Shown one piece after another: positions 19,467-29,424 of a stretch of DNA of 64,000 nt. The stretch comes from an uncultured Pseudocitrobacter sp. (lineage in GTDB: Bacteria > Pseudomonadota > Gammaproteobacteria > Enterobacterales > Enterobacteriaceae), in NCBI GenBank assembly GCA_913778145.1, contig CAJYVI010000099.1, forward strand, positions 23,105 through 87,104. Reading direction: 5' to 3'. Each line of letters opens with the position of its first letter. The first letter of the stretch is position 1. The position numbers and the translations under genes are program-made. The notes under the pieces were generated by a model. The model ran no database searches. It had not been told where the DNA came from and saw nothing but the letters and a program-made list of their open reading frames with translations.

Positions 19467-20561
19467 ATGGCGAAGTTGCGGGTTGGGATTGTTTTCGGCG
19501 GGAAATCAGCGGAGCACGAAGTGTCGCTGCAGTCGGCTAAGAATATCGTTGAAGCCATTGATAAAACGCGCTTTGACGTGGTGCTGCTGGGCATTGATAA
19601 GCAGGGTCAGTGGCACATTAACGATGCGCAAAACTATTTGCTGAACGCGCAGGACCCGGCAAAAATCGCCCTTCGTCACTCTGATGTGACGCTGGCGCAA
19701 ATCCCTGGAAAAACCTCGCAGCAATTGATCAACGCAGAAAGCGGCCAGCCGCTTGGCGCGATTGACGTGATTTTCCCAATTGTTCACGGCACGCTTGGCG
19801 AAGATGGCTCCCTGCAGGGCATGCTTCGCGTGGCGAATCTGCCGTTTGTGGGCTCCGATGTGCTGAGTTCTGCCGCCTGCATGGACAAAGACGTCACTAA
19901 GCGCCTGCTGCGCGACGCCGGGCTTGCCATCGCGCCGTTCATTACGCTGACACGCAGCAACCGTGACCGTATTTCGTTTGCGGAAGTGGAAGCGAAACTG
20001 GGCCTGCCGCTGTTTGTAAAACCGGCCAATCAGGGTTCTTCTGTTGGCGTGAGCAAGGTCAATAGCGAAGCGCAATATCAGCAGGCCGTGGCGCTGGCAT
20101 TTGAGTTTGACCATAAAGTAGTGGTTGAGCAGGGTATTAAGGGCCGCGAGATCGAATGCGCAGTGCTGGGCAACGATGAACCGCAGGCCAGTACCTGTGG
20201 CGAAATTGTGCTGAACAGCGAATTTTACGCCTACGACACCAAATACATTGATGATAACGGCGCGAAAGTCGTCGTTCCGGCGGCGATTCCGGCAGAGATC
20301 AACGACAAAATCCGCGATGTTGCAGTGCAGGCGTATCAAACGTTGGGTTGCAGCGGGATGGCGCGTGTCGATGTGTTCCTGACGGCGGAAAATGAAGTCG
20401 TGATTAACGAAATCAATACGCTGCCAGGTTTCACCAACATAAGCATGTATCCAAAACTGTGGCAGGCGAGCGGGCTGGATTATACGTCGCTTATCACGCG
20501 ATTAATCGAGCTGGCACTGGAGCGCCATCAGGCCGATAGCGCCCTCAAAACCACGATGTAA
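19467..20561 (+). CDS. ddlA: D-alanine--D-alanine ligase A
   Basis: Joins two D-alanines with ATP to make the terminal dipeptide of peptidoglycan precursors. The 364-residue product has the N-terminal segment [15 protein letters not shown], the loop [13 protein letters not shown], the ATP-grasp segment [15 protein letters not shown] and the metal-binding end [16 protein letters not shown], all typical of DdlA. It is divergent from the LAS-type peptidase gene and convergent with yaiZ, seven bases from its stop. E. coli iraP, normally nearby, is absent. Confidence 0.97.
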   Translation: MAKLRVGIVFGGKSAEHEVSLQSAKNIVEAIDKTRFDVVLLGIDKQGQWHINDAQNYLLNAQDPAKIALRHSDVTLAQIPGKTSQQLINAESGQPLGAIDVIFPIVHGTLGEDGSLQGMLRVANLPFVGSDVLSSAACMDKDVTKRLLRDAGLAIAPFITLTRSNRDRISFAEVEAKLGLPLFVKPANQGSSVGVSKVNSEAQYQQAVALAFEFDHKVVVEQGIKGREIECAVLGNDEPQASTCGEIVLNSEFYAYDTKYIDDNGAKVVVPAAIPAEINDKIRDVAVQAYQTLGCSGMARVDVFLTAENEVVINEINTLPGFTNISMYPKLWQASGLDYTSLITRLIELALERHQADSALKTTM

Positions 20562-20568
20562 AAGAGGC

Positions 20569-20790
20569 TTAGTTCGCGCCCTCTTCCACGCCGTCGCCTG
20601 CCGGGCGGCGGCGAATAATTAACCCTGCCAGCCAGAAGCTCATCACCCACGTCACCATCCCAACCGCATAGGTTTGCCAGCTTTTCGCTTCAAAACCCAG
20701 CAAGCCAACCGCGCCGTTAAGAATATAAATCAGACCAATCGCGAATGCGTAGTAGTGCCAGTCACGGCGAATTTTAGCAGGCAGCTTCAT
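20569..20790 (-). CDS. yaiZ: Inner-membrane protein YaiZ (DUF2754)
   Basis: 73-residue protein with two hydrophobic segments (about residues 14-33 and 40-60). The start MKLPAKIRRDWHYYAFAIG and the segment MSFWLAGLIIRRR match E. coli YaiZ. Function is unknown. It is convergent with ddlA and divergent from yaiY, the same arrangement as in E. coli. Confidence 0.92.
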   Translation of the reverse strand: MKLPAKIRRDWHYYAFAIGLIYILNGAVGLLGFEAKSWQTYAVGMVTWVMSFWLAGLIIRRRPAGDGVEEGAN

Positions 20791-21031
20791 AATGCCTCCG
20801 AAGATAAAAAAATCATCTTTGCATATCCCTGGCTACCAGTCTGTGGTGTGAACAACAATTATCAAATGTTAGTTTAATGTTTACATTTGGGATTTGTGAT
20901 CGCCACACAACTCCCGATAATCCAGGACGAATCCTTAACCGAAATTACCATAATTCTTATACTGCCCCGCGAGGAAGGCTGTCACACTCATGCCAGTATC
21001 ACGATCATGTAATGAAGTCCGGGAGGTCTTT

Positions 21032-21334
21032 ATGACAGATTTCGCCTTGTCGAAGCTCATCCTTAATGGGAAAAAAAGCGCATCTACCGCGCCGGGCAAC
21101 GTCGCCTACGCGGTGTTTGTTCTGCTCTGCTTTTGGGCTGGTGCACAGTTGCTAAACCTGCTGGTGCATGCGCCGGGGGTTTACGAGCATTTAATGCAAA
21201 TGCAGGATACGGGCCGCCCGCGCGTCGAAATGGGGCTGGCCGTTGGTACCCTGTTTGGCCTGGTGCCGTTTTTGGGCGGCTGTGCGATTTTAGGCTTCGT
21301 AGCGCTTGTGATGCGCTGGCGTCGCCAGCGCTAA
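21032..21334 (+). CDS. yaiY: Inner-membrane protein YaiY (DUF2755)
   Basis: 100-residue protein with two hydrophobic segments ([20 protein letters not shown] and a C-terminal one), matching E. coli YaiY including [24 protein letters not shown]. Function is unknown. I chose ATG 21032, with GGGAGG upstream, over an in-frame ATG at 20990 whose extra 14 residues are not in the family. The last codons contain the palindrome GCGCTGGC-GTC-GCCAGCGC, and the stop is two bases from the convergent yaiW stop. Confidence 0.92.
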   Translation: MTDFALSKLILNGKKSASTAPGNVAYAVFVLLCFWAGAQLLNLLVHAPGVYEHLMQMQDTGRPRVEMGLAVGTLFGLVPFLGGCAILGFVALVMRWRRQR

Positions 21335-21336
21335 TC

Positions 21337-22437
21337 TTAGTTTGCCATACACTTCGCCCGACGATCGTCGACGCGCTTCGCAAACCACGCCGTGGTGAGA
21401 TTGCGTGTGATCTTCGGGCTTTCCAGTTGAATACCAGGTAACATCTCTTTCACCAGCGTTTTGCCCGTTTTCTGCTGCGCTATTTTATACACGCCCTTGT
21501 AAAGTTCGGTTTCTTCAAACGCCAGGCTGTCGCCCTTCTTCAACTGGCGATGGATTTCGTCATCACTCATCGATAGTTTGCCTGCCAGCTTACGCACCGC
21601 CAGCTCGGTTTTCCCTGCTTCATCGCTATCATAGCGAATTAAATCACCGTCCAGCGCCAGCTTAACGCCGGTTGCCTTACTAACCGCATACTGGAATGCG
21701 GCATTACGGCTGGCATACCAGCCTGCGTTAAAGTCTGCAAAACGATAAATTGGGGCAGTGTAATTGGCAGGATAATTCAGCAGATGGTAGGTGCCAAACC
21801 ACAGCCCGCCGCGCAGGCTGAAAACTTCCTGACGTACGGTGCCGTCCATTTTCCATGGGTAACCACGCGTATGCGCCTCGGCAAAGGCAATGCTCACCTG
21901 CATCGGGCCGCCGGTATGTACCGGGTTCAGCGAGCCAAACAGCGTCTGCCCCATTGGTACAATGTTGATAAAGTCGTCAAAAATCGCGCTCAGCTGTTTT
22001 TCCGTTTTCACGTTATCCAGCCGTTCGCTGTAACTTTTGCCGTTAGGCGAGGTAATTTTCAGGGCGGTATGCACGAGGAACGAGGGTATGTGCATACGCT
22101 CGGCACGACGGTCAATTTCCTGCCAGGCGATTTTACCCAGCCCCGGCACGGCGGGGTCGGCCTGATAATTAGATTCCTGCTGCGCCACCGCCAGCACCGA
22201 ACAGATATTCTCTTTTGTCGGTGCCAGCTTTTGGCTTTCGAAGGTTTTTGCCAGCGCCTGCGCCCACTCTTCCCGATCTTTCACGCTGGCCGGTATTTTT
22301 TGCCGCACCACCGACGCCACGTCAACGGGCTTTTCCCCTTTCTTCAACGTTGGCGTCTGCTGGCTGGTACAGGCGCTTAAGACCAGCCCCGCCAGCAACG
22401 TTAACGGGAGTGAGACATAACGTGATACTGGCGTCAT
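21337..22437 (-). CDS. yaiW: Lipoprotein YaiW (DUF1615)
   Basis: 366-residue outer-membrane lipoprotein: the signal peptide ends in the lipobox LSAC (Cys23). The body is very similar to E. coli YaiW (SVLAVAQQESNYQADPAVPGLGKIAWQ, given here in two pieces: SVLAVAQQESNY and QADPAVPGLGKIAWQ). The AQQESNY segment recalls lytic transglycosylase motifs. YaiW is reported to assist uptake of proline-rich peptides together with SbmA. It starts 18 bp after sbmA, with AAGGAAG before the ATG, so the two form an operon. Confidence 0.94.
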   Translation of the reverse strand: MTPVSRYVSLPLTLLAGLVLSACTSQQTPTLKKGEKPVDVASVVRQKIPASVKDREEWAQALAKTFESQKLAPTKENICSVLAVAQQESNYQADPAVPGLGKIAWQEIDRRAERMHIPSFLVHTALKITSPNGKSYSERLDNVKTEKQLSAIFDDFINIVPMGQTLFGSLNPVHTGGPMQVSIAFAEAHTRGYPWKMDGTVRQEVFSLRGGLWFGTYHLLNYPANYTAPIYRFADFNAGWYASRNAAFQYAVSKATGVKLALDGDLIRYDSDEAGKTELAVRKLAGKLSMSDDEIHRQLKKGDSLAFEETELYKGVYKIAQQKTGKTLVKEMLPGIQLESPKITRNLTTAWFAKRVDDRRAKCMAN

Positions 22438-22455
22438 CGTGCTTCCTTGTAGAAA

Positions 22456-23676
22456 TTAACTGAATGTGTGGGTCACTTCCTGGAGATCTTTGTCATCCAA
22501 CTGGTGCTCGAAGCTGCGCAGACGTTTGTAGATGGACATCAGTTCCACCAGCATGGGCCAGGCGCTAATCAGATACTGGAACGAACCGCGCACCTGGCCG
22601 AATACGTTGAGGATCTGCTGCAGCAGGCCCAGCGTGATTGCACCTGCGGCGATTGACGGGAACAATAGAATCACGCCAAAAACATTATCTATTTGAAGAT
22701 ACAGGTTACGAGCGATATTGAAATACATATAGTGGAAATAGAGACGAAAATAGTTGCGGCGCACGGCGCTGAATAGCTCGCGAGCCGTCGGCGGCGTGGC
22801 GCGGGTTTCATCATCTTCCCCGTAGACCAGTTCCTTACGATAGGCCGCTTCCACACGCTGGTTTTTAAACTCCAGTCCAGGCAGTTTGATACCGACAATC
22901 GCCAGCAGCAAAGTACCCATAACAGACCAGATAATCGCGGCAATCACCAGACCATAGGGAATGCTGCCCAGAATCGGTAGCGTCGGTACGTGGGCCGAGA
23001 GCGTAACCAGCACCGGCAAAAAGGCAATCAGCGTCATAATGGCGTTAATAAAGCTGGTACCAATATCTTCCATCCTGGAGGCAAAACGCATGGTGTCTTC
23101 CTGCACACGCTGCGCTGCGCCTTCAATATGACGCAGGTGATCCCAGTGCGCCATATAGTACTCATTCATCGCGGCACGCCAGCGAAACACATAATGACTG
23201 ACGAAGAAACTGTTGAGCACGCCGACGGTGACGGCAATCAGGGCAATGCCGAGGAAAATACCGATTTCATGATAGAGTTGCTCAATTGAGATCTTATGCG
23301 GCGTGGTCAACGCCTGCTGGATGAGGTCCCAGAATGGGGCATACCAGGCGTTGATTGCGACGCCCACTTCCACGCCAAACCAGGTGACGAAAATAATCAG
23401 TGCGGTTCCCAATATCGACCAGTACTGCCAGCGGTGCGGGCTGCGCACAAACCAGTAGAGCGCGAAAAGCCCGACACAAACGGCGTAGAACGCGTAGAAA
23501 ACCAAATAGTTCAGCGACCAGAAGCGGGCTGCGCTAATCGGGACATCCTTCGATGCGTGAACCAGATTTAGCAGCCAGCTCCCTCCACCCGCTTGCCAGA
23601 AAATGACGGCAATTAACGCCCAAATAAATGCCGAGAGAAAAAAGGGCCCCGGCTTAGGGAAAAAAGACTTAAACAT
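22456..23676 (-). CDS. sbmA: Peptide antibiotic transporter SbmA
   Basis: 406-residue inner-membrane protein of the SbmA/BacA family, which imports microcin B17, bleomycin, proline-rich antimicrobial peptides and some oligomers using the proton gradient. The start [17 protein letters not shown], multiple transmembrane segments, [12 protein letters not shown] and the [16 protein letters not shown] coupling segment are all characteristic. There is no ATPase domain. AGGAGAG precedes the ATG. It is first in an operon with yaiW and divergent from ampH across about 430 bp. Confidence 0.96.
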   Translation of the reverse strand: MFKSFFPKPGPFFLSAFIWALIAVIFWQAGGGSWLLNLVHASKDVPISAARFWSLNYLVFYAFYAVCVGLFALYWFVRSPHRWQYWSILGTALIIFVTWFGVEVGVAINAWYAPFWDLIQQALTTPHKISIEQLYHEIGIFLGIALIAVTVGVLNSFFVSHYVFRWRAAMNEYYMAHWDHLRHIEGAAQRVQEDTMRFASRMEDIGTSFINAIMTLIAFLPVLVTLSAHVPTLPILGSIPYGLVIAAIIWSVMGTLLLAIVGIKLPGLEFKNQRVEAAYRKELVYGEDDETRATPPTARELFSAVRRNYFRLYFHYMYFNIARNLYLQIDNVFGVILLFPSIAAGAITLGLLQQILNVFGQVRGSFQYLISAWPMLVELMSIYKRLRSFEHQLDDKDLQEVTHTFS

Positions 23677-24105
23677 AGTGCTCTCCTGCTAACTTCTTAT
23701 GGTTCTGGCGTTTGCTGTGTACAACACAAGTCCTGTCGCAGCATGTGCTGCAACCAAAGGGATACCACGTAAAAACGAAAGATAACCGCACAATGAGACC
23801 GATAAACAGGCGCTTAGTTCGCCGGTATAAGGTGCAAAATCGCCTTAACACTATTTCAGTTGTAACGAGGTTTCCGGGAAGATTTGACTCACTTTTTAGC
23901 CGTATTCAGCGACACAAATGGGATATTCATCTTATCTATCATACGCGACGGATCACAAAAGTGTGTCTTGAGGACAAAGTTTCATATCCACGGTTACTCA
24001 CCGTTACGTTTTTCCCGCTATGATAGCGTTTAATAGCGCCGTATCAGGTGCCGACTCGCAGTGTAAGTAGTATAAATACGCACTGTTCTCCTCTTTCATT
24101 TATGG
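23677..24105. other. sbmA-ampH divergent intergenic region
   Basis: 429 bp with no convincing gene. It holds a short palindrome GCAGCATGTGCTGC near 23737-23750 and must contain both divergent promoters. A plus-strand frame at 23712-24023 has no ribosome-binding site and no recognisable product. Confidence 0.5.
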
Positions 24106-25272
24106 ATGCCTTCGTTGAAACGTAGTCTGCTTTTTTCTGCCGCGCTCTGCGTGGCGTCATTGACATCGGTCCAGGCGGCTCAGCCGATCGCCGATCCCGT
24201 TTTCGCTTCCGATATTGTTGACCGCTATGCTAACCATATTTTCTACGGCAGCGGTGCCACGGGAATGGCGTTGGTGGTTATTGATGGCAATCAGCGCGTG
24301 TTTCGCAGCTTCGGTGAAACCCGTCCAGGCAACAACGTACATCCACAGTTAGATTCGGTCATTCGTATTGCTTCGCTAACCAAGCTGATGACCAGCGAGA
24401 TGCTGGTGAAGCTGCTCGACCAGGGCGTGGTGAAGCTTGACGATCCGTTAAGCAAATATGCGCCGCCGGGCGCGCATGTGCCAACCTATCAGGGTTCTCC
24501 GATTCGTCTGGTCAATCTTGCGACCCACACCAGTGGGCTACCGCGCGAGCAGCCCGGTGGCGCGGCGCATCGCCCGGTGTTTGTCTGGCCGACGCAATCA
24601 CAACGTTGGGCTTACCTGAATAACGCGACGCTGAAAGCCGCCCCCGGAACGCAAGCCAGCTATTCGAATCTGGCTTTCGATTTGCTGGCTGATGCGCTGG
24701 GCAATGCCGCCGGTAAGCCCTATTCTCAGCTCTTTGAAGAGCAAATCAGTCGACCTTTGGGCATGAAAGACACCACCTTTACGCCGTCGCCGGATCAGTG
24801 CCGTCGTTTAATGGTGGCCGAGAAAGGCGCCAGCCCGTGTAACAATACGCTGGCTGCCGTTGGCAGCGGCGGGGTTTATTCCACGCCGGGCGATATGATG
24901 CGCTGGATGCAGCAGTACCTGTCCTCTGATTTTTATCAACGTAGTAGTCAGGCGGACCGGATGCAGACGCTGATTTATCAACGCAACCAGCTCACGCGCG
25001 TAGTGGGTATGGATGTGCCGGGCAAAGCAGATGCGCTGGGGCTGGGGTGGGTCTATATGTCGCCGAAAAATGGTCGCCCAGGGATTATCCAGAAGACGGG
25101 CGGCGGCGGCGGTTTCATTACCTATATGGCAATGATTCCGCAGGAAAACGTGGGCGCATTTGTGGTCGTCACCCGTTCTCCGCTCACGCGCTTCGTTAAT
25201 ATGAGCGACGGTATCAATAATCTGGTCACTGAACTGAGCGGGAATCAACCGCTGCCTGTTCCAGGTTCTTAG
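24106..25272 (+). CDS. ampH: D-alanyl-D-alanine carboxypeptidase/endopeptidase AmpH
   Basis: Class C-like penicillin-binding protein acting on peptidoglycan in the periplasm. A signal peptide ends near SVQAA. Active-site motifs are present: SLTK (S-x-x-K) near residue 93, YSNLAFDL (Y-x-N) near 187-189, and KTGGGGG near 334. The E. coli product begins at the equivalent of the TTG at 24115 (LKRSLLFSA); here an ATG three codons earlier gives 388 residues, and I cannot decide between them because neither has a clear ribosome site. The stop overlaps the convergent yaiV stop. Confidence 0.95.
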   Translation: MPSLKRSLLFSAALCVASLTSVQAAQPIADPVFASDIVDRYANHIFYGSGATGMALVVIDGNQRVFRSFGETRPGNNVHPQLDSVIRIASLTKLMTSEMLVKLLDQGVVKLDDPLSKYAPPGAHVPTYQGSPIRLVNLATHTSGLPREQPGGAAHRPVFVWPTQSQRWAYLNNATLKAAPGTQASYSNLAFDLLADALGNAAGKPYSQLFEEQISRPLGMKDTTFTPSPDQCRRLMVAEKGASPCNNTLAAVGSGGVYSTPGDMMRWMQQYLSSDFYQRSSQADRMQTLIYQRNQLTRVVGMDVPGKADALGLGWVYMSPKNGRPGIIQKTGGGGGFITYMAMIPQENVGAFVVVTRSPLTRFVNMSDGINNLVTELSGNQPLPVPGS

Positions 25273-25895
25273 TAGTCATAGGGCAAACGCGTGATGCTGA
25301 CGAGTTTGCCCTTTTCCATCTGGATGTAATTTCCCTGACGTAACGCCGAGAGGACTTCAGCAATAACCGAGCGCGAAATATGCGTTCTGCGTTGGATGAA
25401 CTTCATCACGCCGACTCTGGCGCGCAAATTGTCATTCCACTTCGCCATAACCAATAACGTACTGCGGATCTGGTGGTAGTTGCTTGACCCGATAAGCTGT
25501 ACATCACGCACTTCGAGCATGCGATGCTGCCAGGTCACCCAGTAGAGTGCTTCGCGCCAGAGCTGGTAACGTGTGAGGCAATGTAGCGTGTCCTCCACGG
25601 GCAGATAATAGCCGCGACAGTCGCTTTCGGTGGTAACGGTGTAGTCCTGCTGGATCTTCATGATGGCACCGACCAGGCCAAAAATTGCCGGGCTTTGTAA
25701 CATGCCGAACATGATATTTCCCGGATTGCGGCTAATGGATACCGCCCCCTGGGTGATAACGAGGGTGTAGTTTTCTGTCTTTTTATCTTCCGGCAAAATG
25801 ATGGAACCTGCCGGTAAGTCAAAATGGATACCGCGATGAGATAAGTGCTTATCAAGAGTAACGAATTCGCTCAGTGGTTTACTCAATGCAGGCAT
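25269..25895 (-). CDS. yaiV: YaiV, IprA/CRP-like winged-helix protein
   Basis: 208-residue protein: an N-terminal cyclic-nucleotide-binding-like barrel (LPAGSIILPEDKK, LVITQGAVSI) followed by a C-terminal helix-turn-helix region (RRTHISRSVIAEVLSALRQG, about residues 168-187). It closely resembles E. coli YaiV, at the same place beside ampH. The role is uncertain; relatives influence stress responses. It converges on ampH with the two stop codons overlapping (25269-25271 and 25270-25272). The minus-strand terminator of the autotransporter gene lies just upstream of its start. Confidence 0.9.
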   Translation of the reverse strand: MPALSKPLSEFVTLDKHLSHRGIHFDLPAGSIILPEDKKTENYTLVITQGAVSISRNPGNIMFGMLQSPAIFGLVGAIMKIQQDYTVTTESDCRGYYLPVEDTLHCLTRYQLWREALYWVTWQHRMLEVRDVQLIGSSNYHQIRSTLLVMAKWNDNLRARVGVMKFIQRRTHISRSVIAEVLSALRQGNYIQMEKGKLVSITRLPYDY

Positions 25896-25915
25896 TTTCT
25901 ACCATCCATGTAAAA

Positions 25916-25941
25916 ATGCCCGCCATAGCTATGACGGGCAT
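25916..25941 (-). terminator. Terminator of the autotransporter gene
   Basis: Stem ATGCCCG (25916-25922) with CGGGCAT (25935-25941) and an inner TAGCTA. On the minus strand it is followed by TTTTTA, so it ends the autotransporter transcript before yaiV. Confidence 0.8.
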
Positions 25942-25995
25942 GAGTAACGTTTCAGTTAAACAGGGAAGTCACCTTCCCCATTTACCGGAGAGCCA

Positions 25996-28875
25996 TTACC
26001 AGGTGTATTTAACACCAGCGTTTGCGCCCCAATCCTGATCAACATCGCCGCCGCCGAGGTAGTTAACACCGGTGTAAGCGCTGAAGTTTTTGGTGAAGCT
26101 GAACTGGCTGCCCATGCCTACGCGTACTGCGGAACCTTCAACACCGTTGTCAATGCTGTCGCCGTTGACATCGTTGTGGTTGTTGGAATCGTCATACACA
26201 TAAGCCAGTTTGAAGTAAGGAGTCAGAGCCTGGTCACCGTAGTTGAAGGTGTAACCCGCATCAACGCCCAGTTCATAACGCAGGCTGTCGTAGTCCTGAC
26301 CACCGACATCCATGCTGTTGCTCAGGCTGTAGCTGTCGCCAGACTGGAACAGACCAGAAATTGCGCCGTACGGAGTTACATAGCCAGCGTCGTTGATTTT
26401 CCAGTCGTAGCCGACTTTCAAGCCAAAGCCCCATGCATCGGCAGTGGTATCGCCGTCAACATAGTCACCGTTGCTCATGGTTGCGCTCAGGTCGTTGTTG
26501 AAGCGGCTGTAGCTTAAGTTGCCATCAACAAATACGTTGTTCGCGAAGCGAGCAGAAGAGTAGACGTAGGCAGACTGGCTGTCTTGATCTACCTGACCAG
26601 TACGGTCATTCATGTCGCCTTTCGCGAAGGCAGCCGCAGCACCAACGATCCATTTAGCATTGTTACCGTCGATTTTGCTATCAACACCGACCATGATGCC
26701 GTTAACGTCCTGGTCATAGTTGATGGTGCCGTTGTCGCCGTTGAAGTTGCCACCGAAGTAGCTCACCCATGCGCCGCCATTGTCTTCAAAGCCATGACGA
26801 GAGGTGTTCAGGCGATTGTTCAGGGTATCCTGCTGCATGTTCCAGATGTTGGTGTTTGCAGACGGGATGCTCAGCGCCATGTTTGCGTAATCGGTCAGCT
26901 CAGTCTGTTGCAGAACAACAGTGTTGCCCACTTGCTGTGCCTGATAGGTGTATGCACCCAGGTCAGCTTTGTTGGCAGCAGAGAAGGTCGCGTTGGTTTT
27001 GGTGTCATCGATATAGATGAGCTGTTTGCCTTTGTAATCAGCAATCGCGCCAGCGCCAGTTGAGTTGTCGATACGAACTTTGTAGTTACCGGTTGCAGCT
27101 ACTACGTTGTCAACAGAGCTGTTATCAACTTCGTCGCCGTAGTTAATGTCGTTGTTGCCATTAACAGTCAGGTGACCATCAGAGTTCATCGCAATAACAC
27201 CGTAGCCGTAGTTAGCTTTGCTGGTGTCGTTGGTACGATCGTTGACGAGGTCTGCATTCAGGATGTAGTCATTGCTATGAATGTCGAATACACCTGCATA
27301 AACGTTGCCGTTGTTATCTTTAACGTTGCCGCTGGTCAGTTCCAGAGTATCAGTTGCAAATACGCTGGAGATATCATTCATGTTGGTGTTTACATCCAGC
27401 ACACCGCCGTTAGTAACGGTAATGGTGTTGGCGTACAGCGGTGCTGATGTCCAAGCTGAAGCAGTATCTTCACCGAAGTTAACGGTTGAGAAGGTATCAA
27501 TGGTCAGGTGATCGGTGTTAACTTCACCGTTGACTTCCATTGAAGAACCACCGTTCAGGGTGATGGTGTCAGAAGTCAGAGAAGACTCTGCACTCACGTT
27601 AACCTGAGAACCGCTGTTGATAGCCAGGGTATCGATCAGAGAATCTTTCGTGGTTTCCCAATCAGAACCGTTGTTCAGGACAACATCGAATACGCCGCTC
27701 TGGAATGCATTAGCATTATCAACACGGTTCCAGCCATCTTCAGAGTAAGAAGCATACGGGTTCAGGCTGTTTGGAGCAACGTCGTAGAAGGCTTCGTCAG
27801 CAACAACAACGTCATAATCAATATTCGCAGAACCAACCCATTTGGTGTTGTTCAAAGTCAGGTTCAGGTGATCGACGTTCTGATCGTCAGTAGCCCAACC
27901 GCCATGAGTGTAAGCAGTGGTGGAGTTGTCAATCAGGTGACCCGTCGCGTCAAAGTTAGCGTTCCAGGTGCTGTCAAATACAACGTCGCCAAGCAACTGA
28001 GAGTTGTTGAATGTAACGTTGTTGACCATACGATAATCAGAAGTTGCATCATCAATGAAGGCTAACGCAACATCATCAGCAGCAGATGCGCCATTGCCGT
28101 AGTCACTTGGTTCAACAGAGTTCCCAAAATGACCGCGATCTGACTGCTCATCTTCAGTTAATGAACCAGAAGTTACAGTAGAGTCATTAACAACGATGTT
28201 GTTATCCCACTGATGTCCTTCGGTATTGTAAGTCGCATTACCCAGGTCGTTTTGCACCAGAGTAATACCTGCAACATGGGAGTTATTGCTGATGTTGATG
28301 TCACTTTCAACATCCAAAGTCACAGCGGTACCAAGACCTGCGGTTACCAGGCGATCATAATCTGTCTTAGACGTTTTACCGTCAGCATCCAGATAAGTAT
28401 CGGTGAAGTAGAATGCATCAAAATCATCGTCAATTGTAGAATTAGCGATGTTCAGAGTGAAGATGTCGCCGTCTACCCAGTCGTGGCCGGTATAGTCGCT
28501 ACCGTTGGTCCAGACATAGTCACCGTAACCAATCTGATATGAGGTGACCATGCCATGAACGTTTGAATTGGTAATGTTCAGGGTATTGCCAGTATCTGTA
28601 CCGTAATCGTGGTTCAGATAATAGGTAGAAATTACACCATTTACAGTGTCGCCGCTGAAAGTGGTATCAAAGTAACCGTCAGCTGCGTGGTCATATACAT
28701 AACCACCATAAGTCAGATAATCGTGATCGGTTGTATCATCCCAACCAAAAACAGTGGCTGCGTCGTCATGATATCCGAAGGTATCATAAGTAGTAGCATT
28801 TGCCTGAGAGGCGATTGCCAAAGTGCAAGCCAATGCTAATTGTGATACTACAAGTTTCTTTTTCCAGGAGTGCAT
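25996..28875 (-). CDS. EhaB/UpaC-type autotransporter adhesin (yaiT locus)
   Basis: Intact 959-residue type V secretion protein. The signal peptide (MHSWKKKLVVSQLALACTL to about SQANA) is followed by a passenger of roughly 600 residues rich in Asn, Asp, Ser and Thr with beta-helix-like strands. The C-terminal beta-barrel covers about the last 280 residues, from GGAWVSYFGGNFNGDNG to the terminal GVKYTW ending in an aromatic residue. It resembles EhaB/UpaC of pathogenic E. coli, which bind matrix proteins and promote biofilm, and lies at the same locus (between yaiV and hemB); in K-12 the gene (yaiT) is broken. GGAGG precedes the ATG. The upstream DNA is very AT-rich. Confidence 0.9.
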   Translation of the reverse strand: MHSWKKKLVVSQLALACTLAIASQANATTYDTFGYHDDAATVFGWDDTTDHDYLTYGGYVYDHAADGYFDTTFSGDTVNGVISTYYLNHDYGTDTGNTLNITNSNVHGMVTSYQIGYGDYVWTNGSDYTGHDWVDGDIFTLNIANSTIDDDFDAFYFTDTYLDADGKTSKTDYDRLVTAGLGTAVTLDVESDINISNNSHVAGITLVQNDLGNATYNTEGHQWDNNIVVNDSTVTSGSLTEDEQSDRGHFGNSVEPSDYGNGASAADDVALAFIDDATSDYRMVNNVTFNNSQLLGDVVFDSTWNANFDATGHLIDNSTTAYTHGGWATDDQNVDHLNLTLNNTKWVGSANIDYDVVVADEAFYDVAPNSLNPYASYSEDGWNRVDNANAFQSGVFDVVLNNGSDWETTKDSLIDTLAINSGSQVNVSAESSLTSDTITLNGGSSMEVNGEVNTDHLTIDTFSTVNFGEDTASAWTSAPLYANTITVTNGGVLDVNTNMNDISSVFATDTLELTSGNVKDNNGNVYAGVFDIHSNDYILNADLVNDRTNDTSKANYGYGVIAMNSDGHLTVNGNNDINYGDEVDNSSVDNVVAATGNYKVRIDNSTGAGAIADYKGKQLIYIDDTKTNATFSAANKADLGAYTYQAQQVGNTVVLQQTELTDYANMALSIPSANTNIWNMQQDTLNNRLNTSRHGFEDNGGAWVSYFGGNFNGDNGTINYDQDVNGIMVGVDSKIDGNNAKWIVGAAAAFAKGDMNDRTGQVDQDSQSAYVYSSARFANNVFVDGNLSYSRFNNDLSATMSNGDYVDGDTTADAWGFGLKVGYDWKINDAGYVTPYGAISGLFQSGDSYSLSNSMDVGGQDYDSLRYELGVDAGYTFNYGDQALTPYFKLAYVYDDSNNHNDVNGDSIDNGVEGSAVRVGMGSQFSFTKNFSAYTGVNYLGGGDVDQDWGANAGVKYTW

Positions 28876-29424
28876 TTGTCATCCCTCCTCAGGGACGTAT
28901 ATAAGTTGGTCCATCAATTTACAATGCAATATGAGTATTGTTGCGGGTGTAATTATGCGATGCAGGGGATAAAAGGTTCAATTAATCTTTACTTAATGTC
29001 TGTATTCGGACAACTTAATCGAATAACAAAGATGCAGTAACAACAATAAAAAACACAATAAAATCAATGAATAAAATTCACGCAATATCACCACAACATA
29101 CTATTTAAACTCCAATAAAAAATAAAACATTCACCACTATAATCTGAAAAAATAATTCATTAAAATGATAAAACAAACAAAAACACCCAACGCCATCAAA
29201 AATAGAATTCGTATCTATGATTAACATTGAAATTGAATATAAGTTTATATATATAAATGACTCACAAATAACTGCATTCATCATTTGAAATAATTTAAGA
29301 AATTCCTGAACAACTTCACGGCGTCCTGCCGCCTCCCTCCTCCTTTATAAGCACAACTTTAGTAAAACATCGTGGTGATGATTCGGTTACAATGGGTGCC
29401 TGTTCCACAAACATCAGGCAAATC
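28876..29424. other. AT-rich region upstream of the autotransporter and hemB
   Basis: About 550 bp of strongly AT-rich DNA with many A and T runs (densest at 28980-29290), shared by the divergent autotransporter and hemB genes. Such composition is typical of H-NS-bound promoters, and E. coli upaC is known to be H-NS-repressed. No gene or RNA is visible. Confidence 0.5.

Noticed and set aside
23712..24023. 103-residue plus-strand frame between sbmA and ampH
   Set aside because: It runs through the divergent promoter region, has no ribosome-binding site and resembles no known family.
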